This document shows positions 43,728 to 52,517 of a stretch of DNA of 64,000 bases, one piece after another. How positions within the stretch are numbered: position 1 is the first letter of the stretch; the number at the start of each line of letters is the position of its first letter. Made by a program: the position numbers and the translations under genes. The DNA is from Planctomycetota bacterium (GTDB lineage: Bacteria; Planctomycetota; Phycisphaerae; UBA1845; UTPLA1), in contig JAATGM010000014.1 in NCBI GenBank assembly GCA_015654675.1, positions 1-64,000 of the forward strand. The letters are read 5' to 3'. Under the pieces are notes generated by a model. The model did not search any database, was not told the origin of the DNA, and worked only from the letters and a program-made list of their open reading frames with translations.

Positions 43728-45043
43728 AATCGCGCTAGCAACGCATCCGCCAGATCATCAGCGATATAGCCGCGCACCCACGTCAGCGAAATTGTCCAGC
43801 AATGATCGTGCGCGACGACCACCGGGTTCCAACCCGGCGGTGCCGTAATCGAAGCGCAACCCCAATAACAATCCAGGTCCGCTCCAAGGAATTGCCGCAG
43901 AGGTGGACTTGGATCGCGCGCAAACGAATATCCCGACGCAACCGGCTGCGCCAACAGCGGCGAACCCACCAGCTTCGAGTAAGGCCAGCTCCAGAACAGC
44001 CCGCATACCTCCAGAGCAGCCCAGGTCGATCGCGGGACTTCGTCAGCGTAGTACGCGTTGAACTGCTTCAGCAGATCGGTCGCGAGAAATGGTACGTCCG
44101 CCACGCGATCGCGACGCGCGCCCAACACAGCCCCCACAAGATAATTGCCATGCACGGGACGCGGACCCGGTGGACGCAAGCCGACCGGCAATGCGACCAG
44201 GTACGCCGGGTGATTGACTCCGCGCTCCACATACAGACTGTGCAGGGCGCGGATCAGGCAGAGCGCGGTATAGCGCGCCACGATCCCGGGCCCGGGCGGG
44301 CCCAGTTGCCGGGCGCGCGATTCAATCGCGTCAACCGATGGCTTCTCCAGCCGCGCAAACCTGACGCCGAAACTGACTTCTCCGCTCGGCCGAATGCGGC
44401 ACAGGCCTTTGCGCGGCACGCGCTCGAATCGCCGATGGCTGGTCATCGTCTGATGGAACAATCGCCAGCGCTCGGCCAGCGACGCGCCCCCCAGCGGATC
44501 GATGTTCGCACCGTCCGGCAGAATGTTCGCGGGCAGCGGCGATTCGGGCGACTCGTCGAGCCGATTGAGTTCATCCAGGAAAAGGCGCGACCCCTCGGCG
44601 TCCATGAGCGCGTGCGGGCAGTGCAGTCCGACAAGTGTCTCGCCGCCCGGGCCCGAAATGCAGTCGAGCCGCGTTTGTGGCGCCTCCATCGGATCGACCT
44701 GCGCCGAATACCCGCGCTCCAGCTCCGCGTAGGCGCATTCCGGCCAATCAGTCCGGTCGCGCATATCGAAAAAGCAACATGCCCGCCGCGCCAGTTCCGC
44801 AGGGTCGCCCTCGGCGATCCAGTAAGGCAGCCGCCACAGCAACCCGATCCGCGCCGCCGCACCCGTCAAAGGATGCACGGTAAACATCCGCGCCAGCGCG
44901 CGCCGCAACCGCTCCGGCTCGATCGCGCCGCGCAACTTCAACACCACCAGCGAGCTTTGCCCCAGCTGCCCGCTCGACCGCATCATTCGGTCGAGAGCGA
45001 AGAACATGTAATCGCAAGGATTCAGGGAGTAGCGGCGGGCCAT
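43688..45043 (-). CDS. Condensation-type acyltransferase (chloramphenicol-acetyltransferase fold)
   Basis: A 451-residue protein with the two-lobed fold of condensation/PapA/wax-ester-synthase type enzymes. The active-site motif is LHCPHALMDAEG, a variant of HHxxxDG in which the first His is replaced by Cys-Pro spacing (HCPHxxxDxEG). Near the middle it has HGNYLVGAVLG, comparable to the structural N/G motif. There are no carrier-protein or adenylation domains, so the acyl donor is probably CoA or a free carrier. A paralogue lies at 60549-61871. ATG 45043 is taken as start; a TTG precedes it. It neighbours GT2 and methyltransferase genes. Confidence 0.75.
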   Translation of the reverse strand: MARRYSLNPCDYMFFALDRMMRSSGQLGQSSLVVLKLRGAIEPERLRRALARMFTVHPLTGAAARIGLLWRLPYWIAEGDPAELARRACCFFDMRDRTDWPECAYAELERGYSAQVDPMEAPQTRLDCISGPGGETLVGLHCPHALMDAEGSRLFLDELNRLDESPESPLPANILPDGANIDPLGGASLAERWRLFHQTMTSHRRFERVPRKGLCRIRPSGEVSFGVRFARLEKPSVDAIESRARQLGPPGPGIVARYTALCLIRALHSLYVERGVNHPAYLVALPVGLRPPGPRPVHGNYLVGAVLGARRDRVADVPFLATDLLKQFNAYYADEVPRSTWAALEVCGLFWSWPYSKLVGSPLLAQPVASGYSFARDPSPPLRQFLGADLDCYWGCASITAPPGWNPVVVAHDHCWTISLTWVRGYIADDLADALLARFQRGLVEGPAAVG

Positions 45044-45080
45044 CAAGGTGTGGCGGCTCCGTCGTTAGTGCCCGAGGCCG

Positions 45081-45419
45081 TCATTGGCCCGGGTTCAACA
45101 TCTGCTCCAGCCCGGGCAGGTTGAGCCCGGCCGTCAGCTTGGCCATTTCGTCGCGCGTCGCGTCCTGGTTCTTCCGCAGCGCAGCATTGACCGCCGCGCG
45201 AACGAGGTCCTCGAGCATCTCCACGTCTCGCGCCGCGTCGGGCTGAATCTTGACTGCCAGCAGCTCCCCACGGCCGTTCACCCGCGCCGTCACGGCTCCG
45301 CCACCCGCGTCCGCCTCATACTCGCGCGACGCCAGCTCGGCCTGAATCTGCTGCATCCGCTCCTTCATCTGCGCTGCCTGCTTCATCAGGCCCATCATGT
45401 CGCCCAGTTTGCCGAACAT
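45081..45419 (-). CDS. ebfC: YbaB/EbfC nucleoid-associated protein
   Basis: Small DNA-binding protein of 112 residues, homodimer in known relatives. Typical features are MMGLMKQAAQMKERMQQIQAELA, a beta hairpin GGGAVTARVNGRGELLAVKIQPD and ALRKNQDATRDEMAKLTAGL. The ATG overlaps the dnaX stop as TGATG, and dnaX-ebfC is a classic conserved pair in bacteria. An additional GTG one codon upstream lies inside dnaX. The recR gene that often follows is not present; an acyltransferase gene comes next. Confidence 0.93.
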   Translation of the reverse strand: MFGKLGDMMGLMKQAAQMKERMQQIQAELASREYEADAGGGAVTARVNGRGELLAVKIQPDAARDVEMLEDLVRAAVNAALRKNQDATRDEMAKLTAGLNLPGLEQMLNPGQ

Positions 45420-46876
45420 CACTCACCCTCCTGCGATTCCGTCGTTTCCCGCACCGCCGCCGGACGAACCTCGCGACGCACCACACTCGTCAGCCGCCCG
45501 CCGAAAACCTCCATCGCCTCCTGCACGAGCGGCACGCGATAGGCCGCCTCCAGATCTTCTCGCTTCGTCCGCGCCGCCGGCTGCGGCGGAGCGGCGGCCA
45601 CCGGACGAGCCGGCGCCGCGGCGACAGGTCGCGCTTCAGCCCCCTCGGCCGCTACTTTTTTTTTATCCGCGGCAGCGCTCGCCGGCGCCGGCGGCACAAA
45701 CGATCGCGGAGCTGACGTCGCTACCGGAGCCGCACCCGGCTTCGCATCCAGTCGCGATATCAGCGATTCAATCGATGAAAACTTCGGCGCTTCAGCCAGC
45801 CGCACCACCGCCGCCTCGACCAGCGCCCGGCTCGACCCGCTGAACTTCACCGCCCGCCGCAGCTCTTCGAGCACGGTAATCATGTAAACAAACGTCGCTT
45901 CGTCGAACTTCTTCGACTGCACCGCAATCGGCTCGCGCAGTCCCGCCGGCACGTCCACCAGATCGGTGTCCGCCCCGCAAACCCGCGTCACCATCAAATC
46001 GCGTAGTTGCGCGATCAGGTTCGTGCACCACTGCTCCGGCGTCTCTCCGCGCCCCAATGTCTGATCGACCACGCCCAGCGCCCCCGCCGCATCGCCCTCG
46101 GCCAGCCGATCAATAAGTTGCGCCAACAACTCGTCATGCGCCGGCGGCAACACGTCTTCAAGCTGCTTGGCCGTCAGCGACGACCCGCACAGCGACAACA
46201 ACTGATCCATCAGCGATAGCGCATCGCGCATCGATCCGGTCGCCAGTCGCGCGATCCGCCGCAGCGCCGCCGGCTCCGCCGTTACTTTTTCGTCTTTGCA
46301 GATGGCCGCGAGTTGCCCCGCGATCTCATCCACGCTGATCGGTTTGAAATCAAACCGCTGCACCCGGCTCTGAATCGTCGCCGGCACCTTCTGCGCATCC
46401 GTCGTCGCCAGGACGAACTTGATATGCGACGGCGGCTCCTCAAGCGTCTTCAGAAGCGCGTTGAACGCCCCCGTCGAAAGCATGTGAACTTCATCGATGA
46501 TGTAAACCTTGAACCGCGACCGCGCCGGCCGCAGCACCGAATTGCTCCGCAGCTCGCGAATATTATCGACGCCGGTGTTGCTCGCGGCGTCGATCTCGAT
46601 CACGTCGAGGTCTTCGCCCTCGGCGATCAACTTGCACGAATCACACTTGCCGCACGGCTTCTCAGTCGGCCCGTCGGCCTTCAGGCAATTCAGCGCCTTC
46701 GCCAGAATGCGGGCCATCGAGGTCTTGCCAACCCCGCGCGTCCCGCAGAACAAGTATCCGTGATGAATCCGCCCCGTCTTGATGGCGTTCCGCAGCGTCT
46801 GCACGATCGACGCCTGCCCCACCACCTCGTCGAAGTTCTGGCTGCGATACTTTCGAGCTAAGACGGTGTAGGACAT
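45419..46876 (-). CDS. dnaX: DNA polymerase III subunit gamma/tau
   Basis: Clamp-loader ATPase: YTVLARKYRSQNFDEVVGQ, Walker A GTRGVGKTS, zinc Cys set C-x9-C-x2-C-x2-C, IDEVHMLS (Walker B), LKTLEEPP and TIQSRVQRF. Domain III follows, then an Ala/Pro-rich C-terminal part with a short conserved end. Length 485 residues is at the short side for a tau protein. The true start is Met at 46876; the open frame beyond it runs through a GGGAGAGGG repeat. A run of eight T-equivalents (46 kb side, 45656-45663 on the + strand, A's on the minus strand) lies in the C-terminal part and could promote slippage. Confidence 0.94.
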   Translation of the reverse strand: MSYTVLARKYRSQNFDEVVGQASIVQTLRNAIKTGRIHHGYLFCGTRGVGKTSMARILAKALNCLKADGPTEKPCGKCDSCKLIAEGEDLDVIEIDAASNTGVDNIRELRSNSVLRPARSRFKVYIIDEVHMLSTGAFNALLKTLEEPPSHIKFVLATTDAQKVPATIQSRVQRFDFKPISVDEIAGQLAAICKDEKVTAEPAALRRIARLATGSMRDALSLMDQLLSLCGSSLTAKQLEDVLPPAHDELLAQLIDRLAEGDAAGALGVVDQTLGRGETPEQWCTNLIAQLRDLMVTRVCGADTDLVDVPAGLREPIAVQSKKFDEATFVYMITVLEELRRAVKFSGSSRALVEAAVVRLAEAPKFSSIESLISRLDAKPGAAPVATSAPRSFVPPAPASAAADKKKVAAEGAEARPVAAAPARPVAAAPPQPAARTKREDLEAAYRVPLVQEAMEVFGGRLTSVVRREVRPAAVRETTESQEGE

Positions 46877-46885
46877 CGTGATTCC

Positions 46886-46946
46886 CCCTCTCCCCATGGG
46901 AGAGGGATAGGGTGATGGCTCTCCCCCCTCTCCCCTCGGGAGAGGG
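46886..46946. repeat. Two copies of a CCCTCTCCC hairpin repeat at the dnaX start
   Basis: Two 21-bp hairpins, CCCTCTCCC-NNN-GGGAGAGGG, lie at 46886-46906 and 46926-46946, each followed by a related (A/C)T(A/G)GGGTGA(T/G)GG on the + strand. This is a widespread intergenic repeat type. On the minus strand the arm nearest dnaX reads GGGAGAGGG and lies about 9 nt before the ATG, where the Shine-Dalgarno site should be, so folding would hide it. Confidence 0.75.
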
Positions 46947-47332
46947 CTGGGGTGAGGGCAAACCCCGCACCCTGTTGGAGCGCTCCGACTTGGGCAGCCG
47001 CGCTCCCTCTCTCTAAGCGGGCGACCGGCGTCGGGATACGCCGGTCCGGCTGGCCACGGCACATACAAATTCGTTGGTGGGCTGCTGTGTTTCCACCCTG
47101 ACCCGTTGCCCACGACCTGCATTGCATGGGGCCGAACCGGCGTACCACCGACGACAGCCCGCAGGCCGCATCGCGGCGGAGGGCAGAGTCTAGCAGCACC
47201 GGCCGGGGTCGTCGACGCCGCTGAAGAGCCGCTCACACAGCCGCCCGATATGATGACTGAAGCACAAATGAATCAGCCGCATTCAACTATGTGATCACGA
47301 GCGAATGCCTGCCTGATCCCGTGAAGGCGAGA
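46947..47332. other. Divergent intergenic region upstream of dnaX
   Basis: About 390 bp between the dnaX hairpins and the zinc-ribbon membrane protein gene. Open frames here are extensions of the dnaX frame with atypical composition. No RNA gene or operator could be identified. Confidence 0.4.
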
Positions 47333-47932
47333 ATGCGTAAGCCCCTTTTCGTCAATGCCGCGTGGTCGAAACAAAGGTCATTCGCCGTCGGCGCCGGAGT
47401 TGCCGTCGCGTCGATGTCGTTGTTCTGGATACTTAATATCTGCAACCGAGCTCAAGGCTACGGCATGTCCGCGTGGCTATTTGGACCATTGTTTATAGGG
47501 ATTCTGCTCGTCCTGCCTTGCGCTGCGTTGATACTGGGGCATCGCCGGCTGATGAACGCGAATCTCGCGCTCGTGTATTCAATCGGATTCGGCATTGGTT
47601 GGTATGCCGCATTGACACTATGGCAACTCGCAGAATTCGGTCTTTGGAAGGGCTTTCGCCCCGACCAACGCACTGTGGCGAACCTGGTAATTCGTCAATT
47701 CCGCATTCTTGGAATGATTCTGATCGTCACCGGCGCCTCCACAATGATCTTCTGGGGGATCGTTCGATTCATTCGCGGCCCGGTCGTGCTCTGGCGAGAA
47801 GGCCTTTGTCCACAATGCGGCTACGACCTCACGGGCAACGAAACCGGCAAATGCTCCGAATGCGGCACGCCGATCGCTCCCGCAGCGAATGCTTCCGGGG
47901 CCGAACCACCCAGCGACGCCCCACACGTCTAG
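47333..47932 (+). CDS. Membrane protein with C-terminal zinc ribbon, 199 aa
   Basis: Four hydrophobic segments are visible (about residues 18-37, 44-68, 78-100 and 125-150), followed by a cytoplasmic zinc ribbon CPQCGYDLTGNETGKCSECG near the C-terminus. This ribbon form, CPxCGYxLxG...CxECG, is widespread in planctomycetes, often fused to membrane segments; its role is unknown. ATG 47333 has AAGGCGAGA just upstream; a GTG at 47291 is in frame but has no such site. Two relatives with the ribbon at the N-terminus lie at 57199 and 58222. Confidence 0.75.
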   Translation: MRKPLFVNAAWSKQRSFAVGAGVAVASMSLFWILNICNRAQGYGMSAWLFGPLFIGILLVLPCAALILGHRRLMNANLALVYSIGFGIGWYAALTLWQLAEFGLWKGFRPDQRTVANLVIRQFRILGMILIVTGASTMIFWGIVRFIRGPVVLWREGLCPQCGYDLTGNETGKCSECGTPIAPAANASGAEPPSDAPHV

Positions 47933-48052
47933 GCCGGCAGCATTTCCCATATTTTCCGCGCCCGCCCCGCCCCCATCCTGCGATCACTCCCCGGAGACCC
48001 CGGCGTCCATCCCTCGCGACCCGTGGTCAAGCTGGCAAAAGGAGGCCTATCC

Positions 48053-49663
48053 ATGCTGCCCCGCGTCCGATTCCAACCAACAACCCTCACCGCGACGATC
48101 GCCCTGCTGGCCCTCACCACATCGGCCAGCGCCATGTACATCGACCCCTTCCCCTATCAAAACGTCTTCGACCTCGGCGGCACCATCCCGCGCGCCGGCC
48201 GTCCCTACGACTACGTCGCCACCTGGGGCAGCGACTCCGGTCCCAATAATGCCTTCCGCGGCAGTTGCACCGCCAGCTTCCTCACCTCGTACACCAACCC
48301 GCCAAAATCCTTCTTCCTCACCGCCGCCCACTGCGCCCCCGCACTGCCCGCCGGCCGCTCCTACCAGGTCCAGATGCTTGGCGGCAACAACACCATCACG
48401 CTCGACACCGTCGCGCGCCATCCGGACTACGCCACCTTCGCCAACGGCCCGGCCCGCAACGACATCGCAATCGCGCGCGCCAGCGTCATCCCCGCCGGTT
48501 CCACCGGCGTCTACATCGCCGGGCGGACACTGCAACTCGCCAACGACAAACTCTTCTACGAACCCGGCATCGGCACGACCGGATACAACCCAGGTCCGCC
48601 CGCCCGCAACACCGGCTTCGGCACGCCGCGCGACAGTCTCTTCAAGATCAACGCCTTTAATGCACAGCGTGATACGTTCCAGGCCCCTCGCGCCGGCACC
48701 GGCGGAATGACGCCCGACGGCGTCGATCCCTACCGCCATCCTTGCGCAGGAGATTCCGGCGGGCCGGCTGTCGCTGACGGCAGAATCATCGGTGTCGAGT
48801 CGGCAGTGGGCGGCGGCACGCGCTTCGCCCTCCCCGGCGGCGGCATGGGCGCCGCCTGCGACGGAACCCACACGCGCATCACCTACACCGACATGACGCG
48901 AGAAAAGAATTTCAACTTGGTCGACGCCTACGTCATCTCCAGCTTCCTGATCGACAAGCTCCGCGTCGCCGTTGCGTCAGGCGTGCGCCAGGACGGCTTC
49001 GAGCCAGCCGCCCCAAGTCCCGCCCCGCGCGGCTCGACCGACGGCTATCAATACGGCGAAAACGGCTACGCCCCCGGCTGGCAGCCGCTCTCCCTCGGCG
49101 ACTATGTCCAGCACCCGACGCTGGGCACGATCGCCGGCAATCCAACCGGCTACCGCTACATGAACGCCATCGCCACAACCGACGCCAGTTCGGCCGCTGT
49201 TGCCGCAAGCATCAGCGACCCCGATCCGGCCGAGCTCGACCCGATTCTCGAAGGCCAGGCCACCGGCCCATTCGCGCCCACCACGCCCGATCTCTTCACC
49301 GAAGGCCGCTCATCCCAAGGCGCGATCCTCGAAGGCGGCGGCCGCTCGCTGATCTATAAAGACTTCGAAGTAACCGGCGGCGGCCTGGTCAAAATCTCAC
49401 TCGATGAGCATTGGAACAGTCTCGGCCTCGGATCCGACCTCGGCGTCCAATTGCCCGACGGAACCATCATCTGGGATGGAATTCAGGATGCGTCCTACGG
49501 CGACATCGACACCTGGCGAACCCGATCCCTCGAATTCGACATGTCCGCCTATCCCGGCACGCAGTCAATCCGAATCTACTCGCTCGTCACCCCCGAACCT
49601 GCCAGCTTGAGCTTGCTGGGTCTCGGTTGCGCCGTGCTGGCACGCCGCAGCCGCTGGGCGTAG
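48053..49663 (+). CDS. Secreted trypsin-like serine protease with PEP-CTERM tail
   Basis: A 536-residue S1-family protease. The signal peptide is 1-27 (ending ASA). The catalytic triad is LTAAHC (His), RNDIAIAR (Asp) and GDSGGP (Ser). The second half (about 320-510) is a beta-rich domain without catalytic motif, and the end TPEPASLSLLGLGCAVLARRSRWA is a PEP-CTERM signal for exosortase processing. Active enzyme would sit at the cell surface or in the matrix. GGAGG lies 8 nt before ATG 48053, so the upstream GTG at 48023 is not used. Confidence 0.9.
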   Translation: MLPRVRFQPTTLTATIALLALTTSASAMYIDPFPYQNVFDLGGTIPRAGRPYDYVATWGSDSGPNNAFRGSCTASFLTSYTNPPKSFFLTAAHCAPALPAGRSYQVQMLGGNNTITLDTVARHPDYATFANGPARNDIAIARASVIPAGSTGVYIAGRTLQLANDKLFYEPGIGTTGYNPGPPARNTGFGTPRDSLFKINAFNAQRDTFQAPRAGTGGMTPDGVDPYRHPCAGDSGGPAVADGRIIGVESAVGGGTRFALPGGGMGAACDGTHTRITYTDMTREKNFNLVDAYVISSFLIDKLRVAVASGVRQDGFEPAAPSPAPRGSTDGYQYGENGYAPGWQPLSLGDYVQHPTLGTIAGNPTGYRYMNAIATTDASSAAVAASISDPDPAELDPILEGQATGPFAPTTPDLFTEGRSSQGAILEGGGRSLIYKDFEVTGGGLVKISLDEHWNSLGLGSDLGVQLPDGTIIWDGIQDASYGDIDTWRTRSLEFDMSAYPGTQSIRIYSLVTPEPASLSLLGLGCAVLARRSRWA

Positions 49664-49738
49664 CAGGGCAGTCGCTCCGTCGCACAAAACCGTCTCTAAA
49701 CTGGGTGCCCCGCGCCGCGGAGCCAAAGAGTTGCTTTA

Positions 49739-50683
49739 TCAGTGAAAGCCACAACGAATGCGGAACCCCGACCCGGATCCGCCTGACGATCGCTTCGGTT
49801 TGGGCGCCGGTGCAACGACGCTCCGCAGCGCCCCGGACCTGATCAAGCGAGCGTCAAGCACCGTGAGTACCCGTCCGCGTTCGATCTCGCTCTCCGGCTG
49901 CGCGTCCGGCTCGGCGGCCCACCCACCCTCGCCCGCCGCTTCCTTCATTTCCGAGCTCGGCTGGTCGTCGTACGCCAGCACCATCAGTTTCGCCGGCTGC
50001 CCCCGATCCAGAAGACGGACGATCTCTGAAGACCTGTCCGCCCGAAGACGCAGCTGAACCAGCTCGCCCTCGCCGCCGGACTTCGCGGAAGCCGCCCGCG
50101 CCTCAATCAGTATCACGCCACCCGACCGGCTTCGCCGCGCGCTCTGCGTATCGACCGTGAGGATATAGCCGGCGCCGTGCTTGCCCGTTTTCCCTTCCGT
50201 CGCCTGCTTCGACCACACCTGGTTGAATCGTTCGGCTGTCGGTGTCCAGCGCACGCGTTTGAGAATCGATTGTGCCAGCCGCGGCCGCTGGAACTCCGGC
50301 TCATCCGGCCAGCGCGATCGGCATTCGTCCAGCGCCTTGCAATACTCTCGCAGCGCCGCCAGAACGGCTTCCGACGAGTTCACGCCGTCGCCGTGGCAGA
50401 CCTCACAAAGCTTTGGTTGGAAATCTGCGGCAGGCGCTGTTGCGTCACCCTTCTCGCGCGGCGCCTTTGTGATAATTCGCTTCCCATGACACGCCGGACA
50501 GCGGAATATCGCCTCGACGTCGCGCGCCATCGCACCCAGCCGGCGCCGCGCCGCCATCAACTGCTCCCAACTATCGCCAGTCGACGCAGTCGAAGCGCTC
50601 GTGTCTGCGGAAAGAGGTTGAATAAAAAAGAGAATCAGCCCGGCGGCCGTCAGAACACTGCGAAAACAACTGGGTGCGCGCAC
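49739..50683 (-). CDS. Secreted protein with two CxxCHG motifs
   Basis: A GTG at 50683 with GGGAG about 8 nt upstream starts a signal peptide (VLTAAGLILFFIQPLSA). The mature part has FRCPACHGKR and LCEVCHGDGV, separated by about 30 residues. CxxCHG fits either covalent heme attachment (CxxCH) or a DnaJ-type zinc finger (CxxCxGxG); the close pairing with GDG/GKR favours the latter. The remaining approximately 220 residues are unrecognised, with a Pro/Ser/Gly-rich basic end. It is 49 bp downstream of pdxA on the same strand. Length 314 residues. Confidence 0.65.
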   Translation of the reverse strand: MRAPSCFRSVLTAAGLILFFIQPLSADTSASTASTGDSWEQLMAARRRLGAMARDVEAIFRCPACHGKRIITKAPREKGDATAPAADFQPKLCEVCHGDGVNSSEAVLAALREYCKALDECRSRWPDEPEFQRPRLAQSILKRVRWTPTAERFNQVWSKQATEGKTGKHGAGYILTVDTQSARRSRSGGVILIEARAASAKSGGEGELVQLRLRADRSSEIVRLLDRGQPAKLMVLAYDDQPSSEMKEAAGEGGWAAEPDAQPESEIERGRVLTVLDARLIRSGALRSVVAPAPKPKRSSGGSGSGFRIRCGFH

Positions 50684-50732
50684 AGTTGTACTCCCGCAGT
50701 GATTATAACAATGGCCCCCGTACCTTCCAGCG

Positions 50733-51833
50733 TCATTCCTCGGCGGCGATCGTCCCCTCGCTGACGGCCGGATCCCCGCGCACAAGTGCCTCCGGCGGCC
50801 GGTTGGCGTTCTGCCTCGCCAGGTCGATCGCCAGCGAAATCGCACTCTTCATGCTCCCCGCATCCGCCTTGTTCTTGCCGACAATATCAAACGCCGTCCC
50901 ATGATCCACGCTCGTGCGAATGGCCCCCAGCCCGAGCGTCAGATTCACCGCCTGCCCGAACGCCACCAGCTTCAGCGGAATCAGACCCTGATCGTGATAC
51001 ATCGCCACCACGCCGTCAAACTCGCCGTCCAGCGCCCTTCGGAAAAGCGAATCCGCCGGATAAGGTCCGCTCACATTCAGCCCGCTGTCGCGCGCCATCA
51101 CCACCGCCGGCTCGATCACGCGCTGTTCCTCGTCGCCAAATTGCCCGCCCTCGCTCGCATGCGGATTAATCCCCGCCACCGCGATCCGCGGCTCGGCAAA
51201 TCCGAACCAGTCGCGCAACGCCCGATCCAGCAGATCGATCGGCTGATGCACCCGCCCGATCGTGAACGAATTGCGCAGCTCGAACAACGCCTCATGCACG
51301 CTAACCAGCGCGATCCGCAGCCCACCCCCGACGAACATCATCGTCACGCGCCGCGCATTAAACCGCCGCGCCAAGAGTTCGGTATGCCCCGGAAGGTTGT
51401 ATCCCGCCATCCGCCAGCTGGTCTTCGAAATCGGCCCCGTCACCAGTGCCGCCAGTTTCCCCTTCTTCAAATCCGCGATTGCCTCTTCGCAGAAACGCAT
51501 CGACGCGTGTCCGCCCTCCGCCGTCGCCCGCCGAATGTTCGGCGCGATCATCGCGTACTCGTCAAAGTCCGCCACCACCACGCCGCTCGCAATCGCCGGC
51601 ACATCCTCGTGCGGCAAGCGGAACCAATACGGCGAAATCTCCGCCGAGTCGGCCGCGTACGAAATCAGTTCATTGAGTCCGTAGATGATGAACTTGGCCT
51701 GCTTGCGAAGCTCGCGATCCGCCAGCGCCTTGACGATCACTTCCGCCCCGATCCCCGCCGGATCGCCCATCGTGATCCCGATGAGCGGGCGGCGATCGCC
51801 GTTGGCGTCAGGCCCGTGATCTTGGCTGCTCAT
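50733..51833 (-). CDS. pdxA: 4-hydroxythreonine-4-phosphate dehydrogenase
   Basis: NAD-dependent enzyme of the pyridoxal 5'-phosphate pathway. Motifs visible: ITMGDPAGIGAE, ALVTGPISKTSWRMAGYNLPGHTELLA (metal-binding His), VSVHEALFEL, GINPHASEGGQFGDEE, GPYPADSLF, AMYHDQGLIPLK and GLGAIRTSVDHGTAFDIVGKNKAD. Length 366 residues is slightly above the usual 330, through a longer C-terminal tail. The start at 51833 overlaps the riboflavin synthase stop (ATGA), so two unrelated cofactor pathways are co-translated. Confidence 0.95.
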   Translation of the reverse strand: MSSQDHGPDANGDRRPLIGITMGDPAGIGAEVIVKALADRELRKQAKFIIYGLNELISYAADSAEISPYWFRLPHEDVPAIASGVVVADFDEYAMIAPNIRRATAEGGHASMRFCEEAIADLKKGKLAALVTGPISKTSWRMAGYNLPGHTELLARRFNARRVTMMFVGGGLRIALVSVHEALFELRNSFTIGRVHQPIDLLDRALRDWFGFAEPRIAVAGINPHASEGGQFGDEEQRVIEPAVVMARDSGLNVSGPYPADSLFRRALDGEFDGVVAMYHDQGLIPLKLVAFGQAVNLTLGLGAIRTSVDHGTAFDIVGKNKADAGSMKSAISLAIDLARQNANRPPEALVRGDPAVSEGTIAAEE

Positions 51834-52471
51834 GCGAATCCCAGGTCTTTCAATCGCTCCATGCTCAATCCGGCGTTCCCCACCATAGATTCTAGGGAGT
51901 GTACGACCGTGCGGGCGAGGATGTCGGTCTCGATATTCACCCGCTCTCCCGCGCGTTTTCGGCCCAACGTCGTCCGCTCCAGCGTCGCAGGAATCAGCGC
52001 CACGCCGAACTCGTCGGCCGTTACGTGCGTCACCGTCAGCGAAATTCCGTCGATTGCGACGCCGCCCTTGGGAATAATGTACCGGAGCGATTTCACATCC
52101 AGCCCAAACGTCCACCGCGACTCGCCGCCGCTCGTATCAATCCGCTTGATCGTCGCCACCGCGTCGACATGCCCCTGCACGAAATGTCCATCCAGTCGCG
52201 CCCCCGCCTGCAGCGCTCGCTCAAGATTCACCTGCGACCCCAACTTTAACTCGCCCAGCGTGCTGCGTCGCAGTGTCTCGTGAATCACATCAAACTCGGC
52301 TGCATCACCCCGCTGCCCAACCAGCGTCAGGCACACGCCATCCACCGCCACGCTCGCGCCGCTCGGCAATCCCTCCCAATAGCCCGCCGCCACGACCGAC
52401 AACCGCGCGCCGGCCGCCTGCGGCGCGACCGATCGCACTTCGCCGATTCGCTCAACAATCCCGGTAAACAC
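51830..52471 (-). CDS. ribE: Riboflavin synthase alpha chain
   Basis: Converts two molecules of lumazine to riboflavin and a pyrimidine. It begins MFTGIVERIGEV and has two lumazine-binding repeats: VDGVCLTLV..GDAAEFDVIHETLRRSTLGEL and IDGISLTVTHVTADEFGVALIPATLERTTLG. HFVQGHVDAVATI and VNIETDILARTV are also typical. Length 213 residues is normal. No FMN riboswitch was recognised in the 46 bp before it. It overlaps pdxA downstream. Confidence 0.95.
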   Translation of the reverse strand: MFTGIVERIGEVRSVAPQAAGARLSVVAAGYWEGLPSGASVAVDGVCLTLVGQRGDAAEFDVIHETLRRSTLGELKLGSQVNLERALQAGARLDGHFVQGHVDAVATIKRIDTSGGESRWTFGLDVKSLRYIIPKGGVAIDGISLTVTHVTADEFGVALIPATLERTTLGRKRAGERVNIETDILARTVVHSLESMVGNAGLSMERLKDLGFA

Positions 52472-52517
52472 GCCTCAATCGTAGATGGACCGCACGCGCG
52501 CCGCAATCAGCGGCGCT

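Noticed and set aside
46341-46365. Inverted repeat GGTTTGAAATCAAACC
   Set aside because: Lies inside the dnaX coding region and is explained by codons; not a terminator or tRNA arm.
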